Source: an uncultured Actinomycetes bacterium (lineage in GTDB: Bacteria > Actinomycetota > Actinomycetes > S36-B12 > CAIYMF01). Taken from it: 48,266 nucleotides of DNA. A program made the position numbers and the translations under genes. The first letter of the stretch is position 1. Each line of letters opens with the position of its first letter. The notes beneath the pieces were generated by a model that saw nothing but the letters and a program-made list of their open reading frames with translations, did not search any database and had not been told where the DNA came from. Shown in pieces: positions 24,586-32,416 of this stretch. The stretch spans positions 1-48,266 of the forward strand of contig CAIXFH010000029.1 of assembly GCA_903918645.1 (NCBI GenBank), given 5' to 3'.

Positions 24586-25362
24586 TTAGGCCCCGATGGC
24601 GTGGACTCCGCCGTCGGCGTGCACGATTTCGCCGGTGGTCTTCGGGAACCAATCCGAGAGCAACGCAACACATGCGCGAGCTGCGGGCTCTGGATCGTTG
24701 ACGTCCCAACCGATCGGCGAGCGTGTGTCCCAGACAGTCTCGAATTCGTCAAAGCCGGGGATCGACTTCGCGGCAATCGTCTTGAGAGGACCGGCGGCCA
24801 CAAGATTGACGCGGACTCCCTGTGGCCCGAGATCACGCGCGAGGTAGCGCGAGGTTGACTCAAAGGCAGCCTTGGCAACGCCCATCCAGTCGTACTTGGG
24901 CCAGGCGACTGTGGCGTCAAAGTCCAAGCCCACTATCGACGATGTGCGATCTGGGCCGGTGAGCAATGGCAGACAGGCCATGGCAAGCGCCTTCAACGAA
25001 TAGGCCGACACGTGGACCGCGGTGGCAACGTCTTCCCAGGTGGTGTTGAGGAAGTTGCCACCAAGCGCGGCCTCAGGTGCGAAACCGATCGAATGTAGAA
25101 CTCCGTCCAACCCGTCGACATGCTCACTGACTAGCCCGGCGAGCGCTGCAAGGTGATCGGGGTTGGTGACGTCGAGCTCAACAACGGGGGCCGGTGAGGG
25201 GAGACGGCCGGCGATCCTGGTCGTGAGCGACATTGCCCGACCGAATGAGGAAAGGACGACGGTTGCGCCCTCCTGCTGCGCGAGGCGCGCAACATGGAAG
25301 GCAATGGACTGGTCCGTGAGAACTCCGGTGACGAGTACTCGTTTGCCCTCAAGGATTCCCAT
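24586..25362 (-). CDS. fabI: Enoyl-ACP reductase, InhA-like
   Basis: NADH-dependent enoyl-acyl carrier protein reductase, the last reduction step in type II fatty-acid elongation. It is 258 residues long. The nucleotide site begins LVTGVLTDQSIAFHVA, the InhA/FabI pattern, and the catalytic Tyr and Lys are in KYDWMGVAKAAFE with the FabI Y-x6-K spacing, unlike YxxxK in ordinary SDRs. VNLVAAGPLKTIAAKSIPGF is the substrate-loop region. The ATG at 25362 has AAGGG upstream. It follows fabG on the same strand, as inhA follows mabA in Mycobacterium, so a fabG–fabI operon is likely despite the 90-base gap. Confidence 0.95.
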   Translation of the reverse strand: MGILEGKRVLVTGVLTDQSIAFHVARLAQQEGATVVLSSFGRAMSLTTRIAGRLPSPAPVVELDVTNPDHLAALAGLVSEHVDGLDGVLHSIGFAPEAALGGNFLNTTWEDVATAVHVSAYSLKALAMACLPLLTGPDRTSSIVGLDFDATVAWPKYDWMGVAKAAFESTSRYLARDLGPQGVRVNLVAAGPLKTIAAKSIPGFDEFETVWDTRSPIGWDVNDPEPAARACVALLSDWFPKTTGEIVHADGGVHAIGA

Positions 25363-25453
25363 GGATTGCCCTTTCGTGAATGGATTCAGTGATTCAGCAC
25401 GGCGTGCGTAGGACCAGCGGGAGACACACTGCCACGTGCCGTGTAGATCGAAA

Positions 25454-26173
25454 TCAGTGCCCCATGCCCAATCCGCCGTCGACGGGGATCACAGCCCCAG
25501 TTATGTATGCGGCCGCATCGCTTGCAAGGAACACGATGACTTGGGCGATTTCGTCTGGTTCGGCATATCGACCTAGCGGCACCTGGGCCACAATTTGGGC
25601 GCGTCGTTCATCGGTCAAGGCGGCCGTCATATCGGTATTGACGAATCCGGGAGCGACGACGTTTGCGGTAATGGTGCGGCTACCAAGCTCGCGAGCTAGT
25701 GACCGAGCCAGACCCACGAGACCGGCCTTGGACGCGGCGTAGTTGGTTTGCCCGGCTGACCCGAGCAGGCCGACCACGCTCGAGACGAAGATGATGCGTC
25801 CGCGTCGCGCTTTGAGCATCCCTTTGGCTGCCCGACGCGCAACGCGAATTGCGCCACCGAGATTGGTGTCCAGGACTGTGTCGACATCCTCGTCGGACAT
25901 CCGCATGATCAAGGTGTCGCGTGTGATTCCGGCATTGGCAACCACGATCTCAACAGCACCGAACGTAGCCTCGATCAAGTCGAACGCCGCGTCGATACTG
26001 GCCGAGTCAGTGACATCAGCCGCGATCGCGATGGCGCCGGATCCGGCGAGTTCGGTCGGCAATTCACCAGAACGTGCGGTGATCGCCACCTGGTCGCCAG
26101 TGGCGACAAATGCGCGCGCGATGGCTAGCCCGATCCCACGATTGCCACCTGTAACGAGCACAACCCGACCCAC
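25454..26173 (-). CDS. fabG: 3-oxoacyl-ACP reductase, MabA-like
   Basis: NADPH-dependent 3-oxoacyl-acyl carrier protein reductase of type II fatty-acid synthesis, 239 residues. The nucleotide site is LVTGGNRGIGLAIARAF, NAGITRDTLIMRM follows, and the catalytic Ser-Tyr-Lys set is in FVSSVVGLLG and NYAASKAGLVG. The C terminus ITGAVIPVDGGLGMGH is the usual FabG ending. The GTG start at 26173 (VGRVVLVTGG) is fixed by GGGAGGAAT just upstream; the frame continues to 26467 only as antisense overlap with the divergent gene. The order fabG–fabI mirrors mabA–inhA. Confidence 0.95.
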   Translation of the reverse strand: MGRVVLVTGGNRGIGLAIARAFVATGDQVAITARSGELPTELAGSGAIAIAADVTDSASIDAAFDLIEATFGAVEIVVANAGITRDTLIMRMSDEDVDTVLDTNLGGAIRVARRAAKGMLKARRGRIIFVSSVVGLLGSAGQTNYAASKAGLVGLARSLARELGSRTITANVVAPGFVNTDMTAALTDERRAQIVAQVPLGRYAEPDEIAQVIVFLASDAAAYITGAVIPVDGGLGMGH

Positions 26174-26226
26174 GTGATTCCTCCCGAGTGACTGACGCAC
26201 CTCGCATCTTCTGTGACGCATTGACG

Positions 26227-26232
26227 ACCGTA
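26227..26232 (-). promoter_or_regulatory. Candidate fabG -10 (TACGGT)
   Basis: TACGGT on the minus strand, about 54 bases before the fabG GTG, would give a short leader that contains the strong ribosome-binding site. Confidence 0.3.
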
Positions 26233-26287
26233 GTGGCTCAGGTGGGTTGTCGGGAACATCTGGAGCGAAGGCGCGATCCCGCGCTTT

Positions 26288-26302
26288 GGCACCATAGGTG
26301 CC
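26288..26302. promoter_or_regulatory. Palindrome GGCACC-ATA-GGTGCC, candidate operator
   Basis: A perfect 15-base inverted repeat (6-bp arms, 3-base centre) in the 163-base region between divergent fabG and the quinone oxidoreductase. It abuts the expected -35 of the rightward promoter (-10 at 26324), a position suited to a dimeric repressor. Confidence 0.4.
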
Positions 26303-26323
26303 GTGCTCGCTCGGCTGGGGCGT

Positions 26324-26329
26324 TAGGGT
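26324..26329 (+). promoter_or_regulatory. -10-like TAGGGT before the quinone oxidoreductase
   Basis: TAGGGT ends seven bases before the ATG at 26337 and selects that start over the in-frame ATG at 26298. Confidence 0.45.
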
Positions 26330-26336
26330 CGCCAGC

Positions 26337-27353
26337 ATGAGGGCGATCCAAGTGAGCAGGTTCGGTGGGCCAGAGGTACTTGAGTACGTCGACATTGACG
26401 AACCAGTCCCAACGGGATCCGAAGTATTGGTGCGCGTCAGCGGTGCTGGCATTAATTTCGCAGACACACACCAAGCCGACGACAGTTACCTGAGCTCGAC
26501 CAACTTGCCGTTCGTGCCTGGCATGGAGGTGGTGGGCTTCCAGCAGAAGCCCGACGGAGACGCGCAGCGCGTGTGCGGCTTCGTCACCGCCGGCGGTGCA
26601 TACGCTGAGTTCGCGCTCACTAGCCCTGAGATGTCCTTTCTCGTGCCCGATGCCTTGTCTGACTCAGCGGCGCTATCGCTTCTCGTGCAGGGGCTTACCG
26701 CACATCACCTCATCCACACTTCAGCGAAGTTGCGACCAGCCGAATCAATCGTGATCCATGCGGCTGCCGGTGGAGTGGGAAACCTTTCGGTGCAGATTGC
26801 GCGCACGGCTGGGGCCGGACGAATAATCGCGACAGCGTCAACCCAGGCCAAGTTGGATCTGGCTGTTTCTCTTGGTGCAGATGTAGGCGTTCTGCTCACT
26901 GGGACGGAGACAGCACGTGAGATCAACGGTGCACTCCGCGCAGCCAACAACGGTCAGCCGGTTGACGTAGTCCTGGAAATGGTGGGCGGCCCGAGCTTTG
27001 AAGGAAGCCTCAAAGCACTCTCTGGTTTCGGCCGTCTAGTCACCTTCGGATCAGCCTCGCGTGCAGAAACGCCCCCAATCGACCCGCATCAACTCCTGAT
27101 CGGTTCGCGTTCCGTCGTCGGTTTCTGGCTGGTCGATTGCATGACTCCCGATCGAGTCGGGCCCATGATCGCTGACGTCCTGCGATCACTAGTACTCGAT
27201 GTAGTGCAGGGCCGACTAACTCCGCTTGAGGGTCATGTTTATCCACTCGCTGATGCCCGCCACGCACACGAAGACCTTCGAGCCCGACTCACCACTGGCA
27301 AGGTTGTCCTCGATCCACGACTCGTCAGCGCAGGACAGGGAGTAGTTGTATGA
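26337..27353 (+). CDS. Zinc-free MDR quinone oxidoreductase
   Basis: A 338-residue NADPH:quinone reductase-like member of the medium-chain dehydrogenase family. It opens with MRAIQVSRFGGPEVLEYVDID, typical of the QOR group, and has GINFADTHQAD and the nucleotide site IHAAAGGVGNLSVQIART; no structural or catalytic zinc cysteines are present. The start at 26337 is supported by TAGGGT seven bases upstream; an in-frame ATG at 26298 would add 13 residues and cover the promoter. Its stop overlaps the tldD start as ATGA, so it is translated together with the tldD and tldE protease genes. The substrate is unknown; quinones, enones or fatty acyl derivatives are possible. Confidence 0.88.
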   Translation: MRAIQVSRFGGPEVLEYVDIDEPVPTGSEVLVRVSGAGINFADTHQADDSYLSSTNLPFVPGMEVVGFQQKPDGDAQRVCGFVTAGGAYAEFALTSPEMSFLVPDALSDSAALSLLVQGLTAHHLIHTSAKLRPAESIVIHAAAGGVGNLSVQIARTAGAGRIIATASTQAKLDLAVSLGADVGVLLTGTETAREINGALRAANNGQPVDVVLEMVGGPSFEGSLKALSGFGRLVTFGSASRAETPPIDPHQLLIGSRSVVGFWLVDCMTPDRVGPMIADVLRSLVLDVVQGRLTPLEGHVYPLADARHAHEDLRARLTTGKVVLDPRLVSAGQGVVV

Positions 27354-28882
27354 GCCAACGACAGGTCGACGCAGACTTCCTAGCCCTGCCGTTGGACGCG
27401 TGTGCCGATGCGGCGCTCGCGCATGCGCAAGAACTCGGCGCCGGACACGCAGATATCCGCGTGGTGTCGCTGCGAACGTCGATGCTTAACCTGCGCGACG
27501 CCCGTCTCGATGGTGCAGTGCTTGATCACGACAAAGGGCTATCAGTTCGGGTTCTGGTGGATGGCTGCTGGGGTTTCGCAGCATCAGACGTCATCAGTCC
27601 CGACGCAGCGCGTGCCACTGCTGCGCGCGCTGTGGCGCTGGCTCGCGTAAGCGCACCGCTGACCACGCGCCGAGTTGTGCTCGCACCCGAGCCCGTTCAC
27701 ATTGGCTCATGGGTATCCGCTTACGACATTGATCCGTTTGCGGTGCCAGAGAACGAACGCATCGCGTTGATGGCCGACCGAAGTTCCGCCCTCCTCGGCC
27801 ATGGCGCCATCGCCCACGTAGACGCATCGCTGATGGCCGTGAAGGAGCAGACCTTCTACGCCGACGTCGCTGGCACCCGCACTACCCAGCAACGGGTACG
27901 CATCCAGGGTGAGTGGCAGGCAGTTGCCATTGACCCTGACTCCGGCGCGTTCGAGACCATGAGCACCACAGCGCCACCTGCTGGTCGTGGTTGGGAGTAC
28001 TTGTTGGGCGGGGGCGATGAAGTCGGTGGTGCTCGACCGTGGGACTGGGACGATGAGATCGGCCGATTGCCTGAACTCCTCGGCGAGAAGTTGACTGCAC
28101 CCTCGGTAGAACCGGGACGCTATGACGTCGTCATCGATCCATCGAACTTGTGGCTGACGATTCACGAGTCGGTCGGCCACGCGACCGAACTCGATCGGGC
28201 TCTTGGATATGAGGCGAACTACGCCGGCACTTCGTTTGCAACTCCCGATCAGCTTGGCCTGTTGAAGTACGGCTCCCCGTTGATGCACGTCACCGGTGAT
28301 CGCGTTGCGGCACACGGACTTTCGACGGTTGGTTGGGACGACGAAGGTGTCGGCGCCCAGTCTTGGGATCTCGTCCGTGACGGAACCCTCGTGGGTTACC
28401 AGCTGGACCGTTCGATGGCTGCAGAATTCGATCTACCGAGGTCCAACGGCTGTGCCTACGCTGACAGTGCGATCCACACCGCGATCCAGCGCATGCCCAA
28501 TGTCTCTTTGCAGCCAGTCGCCGACGGCCCCAGCATCGAAGGGCTCATTGCCGGAGTCGAAGACGGGATCTACATAGTCGGTGACAAGTCGTGGTCGATT
28601 GACATGCAGCGCTTCAACTTCCAATTCACTGGTCAGCAGTTCCACCGAATTAAGTCAGGCAAGCTTGCCGGCCAACTCAAAGACGTTGCGTACCAAGCAA
28701 CTACAACTGAGTTCTGGGGATCGATGACTGCCGTGGGTGGCCCGTCCACATACAGGCTGCACGGAGCTTTCAACTGCGGCAAGGGCCAACCCGGGCAAGT
28801 GGCTTCGGTCTCGCACGGTTGCCCTGCTGCCGCATTCGAATCTGTGAACATCCTCAACAGCGTGCAGGAGGGCGGGCGATGA
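27350..28882 (+). CDS. tldD: TldD metalloprotease subunit
   Basis: A 510-residue subunit of the TldD/TldE heterodimeric zinc protease, which degrades or trims unfolded peptides and, in E. coli, matures microcin B17 and acts on CcdA. The zinc motif is HESVGHATE at residues 272-280 (His272, Glu273, His277), of the HExxxH type particular to TldD. The C-terminal region GIYIVGDKSWSIDMQRFNFQ and the GCPAAAFESVNIL end are typical. The ATG overlaps the preceding oxidoreductase stop, and the stop overlaps tldE, so all three are coupled. Alone the chain is inactive; it needs TldE to form the substrate cavity. Confidence 0.93.
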   Translation: MSQRQVDADFLALPLDACADAALAHAQELGAGHADIRVVSLRTSMLNLRDARLDGAVLDHDKGLSVRVLVDGCWGFAASDVISPDAARATAARAVALARVSAPLTTRRVVLAPEPVHIGSWVSAYDIDPFAVPENERIALMADRSSALLGHGAIAHVDASLMAVKEQTFYADVAGTRTTQQRVRIQGEWQAVAIDPDSGAFETMSTTAPPAGRGWEYLLGGGDEVGGARPWDWDDEIGRLPELLGEKLTAPSVEPGRYDVVIDPSNLWLTIHESVGHATELDRALGYEANYAGTSFATPDQLGLLKYGSPLMHVTGDRVAAHGLSTVGWDDEGVGAQSWDLVRDGTLVGYQLDRSMAAEFDLPRSNGCAYADSAIHTAIQRMPNVSLQPVADGPSIEGLIAGVEDGIYIVGDKSWSIDMQRFNFQFTGQQFHRIKSGKLAGQLKDVAYQATTTEFWGSMTAVGGPSTYRLHGAFNCGKGQPGQVASVSHGCPAAAFESVNILNSVQEGGR

Positions 28883-30285
28883 GCACCCAGGATTACTTCG
28901 TCATTCGACCCCAGGAGATCGTTGAACGAGCTCTCGCGTCCTCGAGTTCACGCGCGTGTGTGGTCATCGTTTCATGCCGATCCGTTGCGAACATGCGCTG
29001 GGCCCGAACCACTCTCACCACCAACGGTGAGACCTCGCACGTTTCGGTGTCCGTTATTGCACTGGTCGACGTCGAGGGCGGCGTCGCAGCCGGTTCCATC
29101 ACCGGCCGGGTGGCCACTAGCGAAGACATTGATGCACTGGTGGTAAGCGCCGAAGAGGCGGCACATCACGGTGGGCCAGCCGAAGACGCGCGTGAATTGG
29201 TCACCGCAATCGAGGCTTCAGCAGACTGGGACGATGCGCCCGAGGAGGCGACCAGCGCTGCTTTCACGAAGTTGGCACCGGATCTGGGTGCCGTGTTCAG
29301 CGCCGCGCGAGCTGATGACATCGAGCATTTCGGATACGCCGAGCAGGCAATCATCACCACCTATCTCGGTACATCGACAGGCGTACGGCTTCGGTTTGCC
29401 GGCCCCGAAGCACGTCTTGAACTCACGGCAAAGAGCCACGGCCGATCGCGTTCGGTGTGGGCCGGAAGAGCTGATCGCACCTGCGCCAGCTTTGACCTTG
29501 GCGAACTCGATCGTGAACTGAGGCAGCGACTCCAGTGGCAGGGCAACCGGATCGAGGTTGCGTCCGGCCGGCATGACGCGTTGTTGACCCCAAGCGCCAC
29601 AGCTGACCTGATGATCGACCTGTACTGGAACTCAATTGCGCGACCAGCGCATGAGGGCAGAAGTGTATGGAGTCGCCCAGGTGGTGGCACGCGCGTTGGT
29701 GAGTTGGTGGGTGATCCACGATTCTCGCTGAGCAGCGATCCGGCCATGCCTGGATTGGAAGCGTCGCCGTTCGTGGCCACCATCAGCTCATCAGCATCGG
29801 GCAGTGTTTTCGACAATGGCTCGCCCATTGGTGCCACTAAATGGATCGACCATGGGGTGCTCAGCCATCTGATTACCTCGCGGTTCACCGCCGAGCAGGC
29901 CAGCCTTGAGTTCCGACCCGACGCTGAGAACGTGCGCGTGGACGTCGAAGGCAGCCATGGAACGCTCGATGAGGTAATTGCGCGCACCGACGATGCACTC
30001 CTCGTGACTTGCCTTTGGTACAACCGAGTCGTTGACCCGCAAACCCTTCTGCTTACTGGGCTTACCCGTGATGGCGTCTATGTGGTGCGTGATGGGGAGG
30101 TCATCGGAGCCGCGACGAACTTCCGCTTCAACGACTCGCCAGTGGGGATTTTGTCGCGCATTGTCGACGCAGGAGCGACCGTGCCAACCCTTGCTCGCGA
30201 GATGGGCGACTACTTCAACCGAGCGGCGATGCCACCGCTGAGGATCCGCGACTTCAACTTCTCAACGGTGTCGCAGGCCAACTAA
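28879..30285 (+). CDS. tldE: TldE/PmbA metalloprotease partner subunit
   Basis: A 468-residue TldE (PmbA) subunit that pairs with TldD and shapes the proteolytic chamber without itself binding zinc. Visible family segments are SSARTRACVVIV-like N-terminal strands, STGVRLRFAGPEARLELTAK in the middle and a C-terminal part with GSPIGATKWIDHGVLSHLIT, LLLTGLTRDGVYVVRDGEV and GAATNFRFNDSPVGILSRI. No HExxxH motif occurs, as expected. The ATG at 28879 overlaps the tldD stop by four bases; a longer frame from 28819 lies inside tldD. No RiPP precursor or maturase is visible nearby, so a housekeeping proteolytic role is assumed. Confidence 0.9.
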   Translation: MSTQDYFVIRPQEIVERALASSSSRACVVIVSCRSVANMRWARTTLTTNGETSHVSVSVIALVDVEGGVAAGSITGRVATSEDIDALVVSAEEAAHHGGPAEDARELVTAIEASADWDDAPEEATSAAFTKLAPDLGAVFSAARADDIEHFGYAEQAIITTYLGTSTGVRLRFAGPEARLELTAKSHGRSRSVWAGRADRTCASFDLGELDRELRQRLQWQGNRIEVASGRHDALLTPSATADLMIDLYWNSIARPAHEGRSVWSRPGGGTRVGELVGDPRFSLSSDPAMPGLEASPFVATISSSASGSVFDNGSPIGATKWIDHGVLSHLITSRFTAEQASLEFRPDAENVRVDVEGSHGTLDEVIARTDDALLVTCLWYNRVVDPQTLLLTGLTRDGVYVVRDGEVIGAATNFRFNDSPVGILSRIVDAGATVPTLAREMGDYFNRAAMPPLRIRDFNFSTVSQAN

Positions 30286-30314
30286 CTCTGCGATGAGCGC
30301 GGCGCCAGCAAACG

Positions 30315-30884
30315 TTAGCGACTTCCGCGCCAAGGGCCAGGTGATGGGGCGCGCGTGTCCCAGTATTCGATCGTGGTTCCGCGTGGCACGAAGCCCCGTG
30401 ATTCGTAGTTGGCCAAGGCGGTTGGCGAGTCGAGTTCACAGGTATGGACCCACACACGGGTTGTGTCTGGAGCGTCCCAGGCGCGAGCTATCGCCTCGGT
30501 GAGGAGCCAGCCGCCCAAACCGAGTCCGGCGAAACCGCGTAAGAGGCCGAAGTAGGCAAGTTCAACCTCCCCGTTCTGCCGATCAAGCTCGAAGTAGCCA
30601 GCAGGTACGCCCTCGACCCAGCACGACCACAGTTCGTGTCCGGGAGAACTGACCCACTCGGTCCACTGCTCGTACGTCCAACTCAACCGGTCGAGCCAGT
30701 ACCAGTCACCGCCAACTGCCCGGTAGAAGAACCGAGATAGTTCTGGCGCAGGCCGAAGTGCTCGAACGACCGTGGGATTAACCTCTGGAAGGCGCCCGGG
30801 CCGCAACTGTGCGGGGTCGGTCATCTCCAATTCGGTGACGACGACGTTGCTGATTCCCGGCCCAGGACTCGCTACGCGAGTCAC
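30315..30884 (-). CDS. GNAT-family N-acetyltransferase
   Basis: A 189-residue acetyl-CoA-dependent acyltransferase of the GNAT fold. The acetyl-CoA loop is GLLRGFAGLGLGGWLLTEAI (near residues 120-139), preceded by the strand GEVELAYF and followed by the strand TRVWVHTCELDSPTALANYESRGF, all in GNAT order. The acceptor is unknown. The GTG at 30884 overlaps the stop of the upstream dodecin gene as GTGA, so both are made from one message. The frame extends further upstream only through the dodecin gene. The end lies 29 bases from the convergent tldE stop with no clear hairpin. Confidence 0.85.
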   Translation of the reverse strand: MTRVASPGPGISNVVVTELEMTDPAQLRPGRLPEVNPTVVRALRPAPELSRFFYRAVGGDWYWLDRLSWTYEQWTEWVSSPGHELWSCWVEGVPAGYFELDRQNGEVELAYFGLLRGFAGLGLGGWLLTEAIARAWDAPDTTRVWVHTCELDSPTALANYESRGFVPRGTTIEYWDTRAPSPGPWRGSR

Positions 30885-31093
30885 GCGTCTTCCAGCCGGA
30901 AACCCACCTTCATCCCCACCTGAATGTGCTCGATGGCACCGTCGGTGATGTGACCGCGAATCTCGGTTACCTCGAACCAATCGAGGTGGCGGATGGTCTG
31001 GCTTGCTCGCTCGATGCCATTGCGGATCGCCTGCTCGACGCTCTCGGGCGAGGTTCCAACAATTTCAGCGACTCGATAGGTTCGACTACTCAT
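30881..31093 (-). CDS. Dodecin flavin-binding protein
   Basis: A 70-residue dodecin, a hollow spherical dodecamer that stores and protects flavins (FMN or riboflavin) and may buffer free flavin. The features YRVAEIVGTSPESVEQAIRN, the flavin-stacking Trp in HLDWFEVTEIRGHI and the Gln in IEHIQVGMKVGFRLED match the family throughout. The ATG at 31093 is preceded at eight bases by TAAGGA, which can serve as a -10 hexamer or ribosome-binding site; a second ATG at 31102 is less well placed. The stop overlaps the start of the acetyltransferase gene. Confidence 0.93.
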   Translation of the reverse strand: MSSRTYRVAEIVGTSPESVEQAIRNGIERASQTIRHLDWFEVTEIRGHITDGAIEHIQVGMKVGFRLEDA

Positions 31094-31101
31094 GCTGGTC
31101 A

Positions 31102-31107
31102 TCCTTA
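31102..31107 (-). promoter_or_regulatory. -10- or SD-like TAAGGA before dodecin
   Basis: On the minus strand TAAGGA ends eight bases before the ATG at 31093. It reads both as a TANNNT-like hexamer (last base A) and as an AAGG ribosome-binding site, so its role is undecided. Confidence 0.3.
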
Positions 31108-31190
31108 CCCATCAGGCTGCTGTTCGTCGCACGACCCCCCGTAAGGCTCGCGTGGACTTCACCGGAGATGCCGTCTCACCCCACGCCCCG

Positions 31191-31196
31191 TACCTT
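31191..31196 (+). promoter_or_regulatory. -10-like TACCTT before the DUF3099-like gene
   Basis: TACCTT ends six bases before the ATG at 31203, which fits a leaderless transcript and fixes the start. Confidence 0.45.
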
Positions 31197-31202
31197 TGTC
31201 TC

Positions 31203-31484
31203 ATGACCGAGCCCGAAGTGCATCAGATTACCGAGGCCCAGACCCCCCTTTCGCAGGAGCAGTCCGGTCGCACTCGCAGGTATCTGTGGTCGATGGGGAT
31301 CCGCACGGCGTGCTTCATCGGAGCAGTGCTCACCCCCGCCCCGTGGCGCTGGATCTTGATCGTGGGGGCTATCGCGCTGCCCTATGTAGCGGTGGTCGTT
31401 GCCAATGCAGGTCGCGAGCGATCCGGTAGCGACCAGATCACTTTCGTCGAGGTGCGCAACAACCGCAACGCGTTAGGAAGCTGA
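31203..31484 (+). CDS. DUF3099-like small membrane protein
   Basis: A 93-residue protein resembling the actinobacterial DUF3099 family, of unknown function. A polar N-terminal part (ITEAQTPLSQEQSGRTRRYL) leads to two membrane helices (MGIRTACFIGAVLTPAPWRW and ILIVGAIALPYVAVVVANAG) and a charged cytoplasmic tail. The pattern of a helix containing CFI followed by PWRW is what I associate with this family. The start at 31203 is fixed by TACCTT six bases upstream; the frame continues to 31092 but there overlaps the divergent dodecin promoter. A hairpin follows the stop. Confidence 0.75.
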   Translation: MTEPEVHQITEAQTPLSQEQSGRTRRYLWSMGIRTACFIGAVLTPAPWRWILIVGAIALPYVAVVVANAGRERSGSDQITFVEVRNNRNALGS

Positions 31485-31491
31485 ACTGGGG

Positions 31492-31514
31492 GTCCGGACT
31501 TCGATCGTCCGGAC
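31492..31514 (+). terminator. Hairpin after the DUF3099-like gene
   Basis: GTCCGGAC occurs at 31492-31499 and 31507-31514; the octamer is its own reverse complement, so the copies form an 8-bp stem with a 7-base loop. It lies eight bases after the stop codon, before the surf1 promoter. Confidence 0.6.
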
Positions 31515-31564
31515 GTCATGGGTCCAGATCGCGGGCAACGTAAGCCCCGCGACGCATAGCCACT

Positions 31565-31570
31565 TAGGCT
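31565..31570 (+). promoter_or_regulatory. -10-like TAGGCT before surf1
   Basis: TAGGCT ends six bases before the ATG at 31577, the standard leaderless arrangement here. Confidence 0.5.
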
Positions 31571-31576
31571 CGGGGT

Positions 31577-32380
31577 ATGAACGGTTACGGATTCCTTCGC
31601 CAGCCGCGTTGGTTAGCGCTCGGATTCCTCGTCTTGGTGATCGTCCCCTCCTTCTTTGCCCTGTCTCGCTGGCAACTCAACCGGCTAGACCAGCGCCGAT
31701 ATGAGAATGCGCTGGTCCTTGGGCACTCGTCGCAGACTCCCCAGCCGCTCGACAATGTGATGAAGGCTGGGTCGCCCAACACTTCGGTGGGCGACCCACA
31801 ACGCTGGGTACCGGTGATCGCGACTGGTACCTACGACAGCTCCCACCAGCAACTGGTGCGCAAGCGCCCGTTAGACGGCTCCAACGGGTTCTGGGTTACG
31901 ACACCCCTAGTCACCACATCGGGGGCTGTCGTCGTGGTCAATCGCGGTTGGATTGCAGCTGCTGGCGGGGCCACCGCGGTGCAGGACGTGCCGCCCCCGC
32001 CATCTGGTGTAGTCACTGTCACCGGCAGAGTGCAGCCCTCCGAGGATGGTCCACACCCGCAACCAGCTGACCTGCCGGCCGGCCAAATCACTGATCTCGA
32101 CATCAGCCTATTTGCCAGTCCTGCAGCCGCCATCTATCCAGGCTCGGTCGAGTTGATCTCCTCCGTGCCCGCGCAGCCTGCTGGCCTGACGCCACTGCCG
32201 GAGCCCGATCTGTCCGACGGACCACACCTTGGGTATGCGCTCCAGTGGATCTTGTTTGCCATCATCGCGGTTGGCGGATTCGTCATGTTGGCTCGTCGCG
32301 AGCGTGAGTACTCGTCGGAGGACGACAACGCTGACCCAGCTCTGGAAGAGTCGGGCGCGTCACCCTCTGACGTGGGCTAA
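31577..32380 (+). CDS. SURF1 family cytochrome oxidase assembly protein
   Basis: A 267-residue SURF1 protein that helps insert heme A into subunit I of aa3-type cytochrome oxidase. The usual topology is present: an N-terminal membrane helix (LALGFLVLVIVPSFFALSRW) followed at once by QLNRLDQRRYENALV, a large external domain with RWVPVIATGTYDSSHQQLV and VVVNRGWIAA, and a C-terminal helix (YALQWILFAIIAVGGFVML). The acidic tail is variable. It fits the ctaA and ctaB genes at the other end of the window. The start follows TAGGCT by six bases. Confidence 0.92.
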   Translation: MNGYGFLRQPRWLALGFLVLVIVPSFFALSRWQLNRLDQRRYENALVLGHSSQTPQPLDNVMKAGSPNTSVGDPQRWVPVIATGTYDSSHQQLVRKRPLDGSNGFWVTTPLVTTSGAVVVVNRGWIAAAGGATAVQDVPPPPSGVVTVTGRVQPSEDGPHPQPADLPAGQITDLDISLFASPAAAIYPGSVELISSVPAQPAGLTPLPEPDLSDGPHLGYALQWILFAIIAVGGFVMLARREREYSSEDDNADPALEESGASPSDVG

Positions 32381-32416
32381 CCGGACACAGCGTCCTTAGA
32401 CCTGCACAATCTCGTT

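Noticed and set aside
28879-30285. RiPP biosynthesis cluster around tldD/tldE
   Set aside because: No precursor peptide, radical SAM, YcaO or LanM-type gene is in the neighbourhood.
30286-30314. Terminator between tldE and the GNAT gene
   Set aside because: No convincing stem; only a GGCGC/GCGCC pairing with a loop of about 20 bases.
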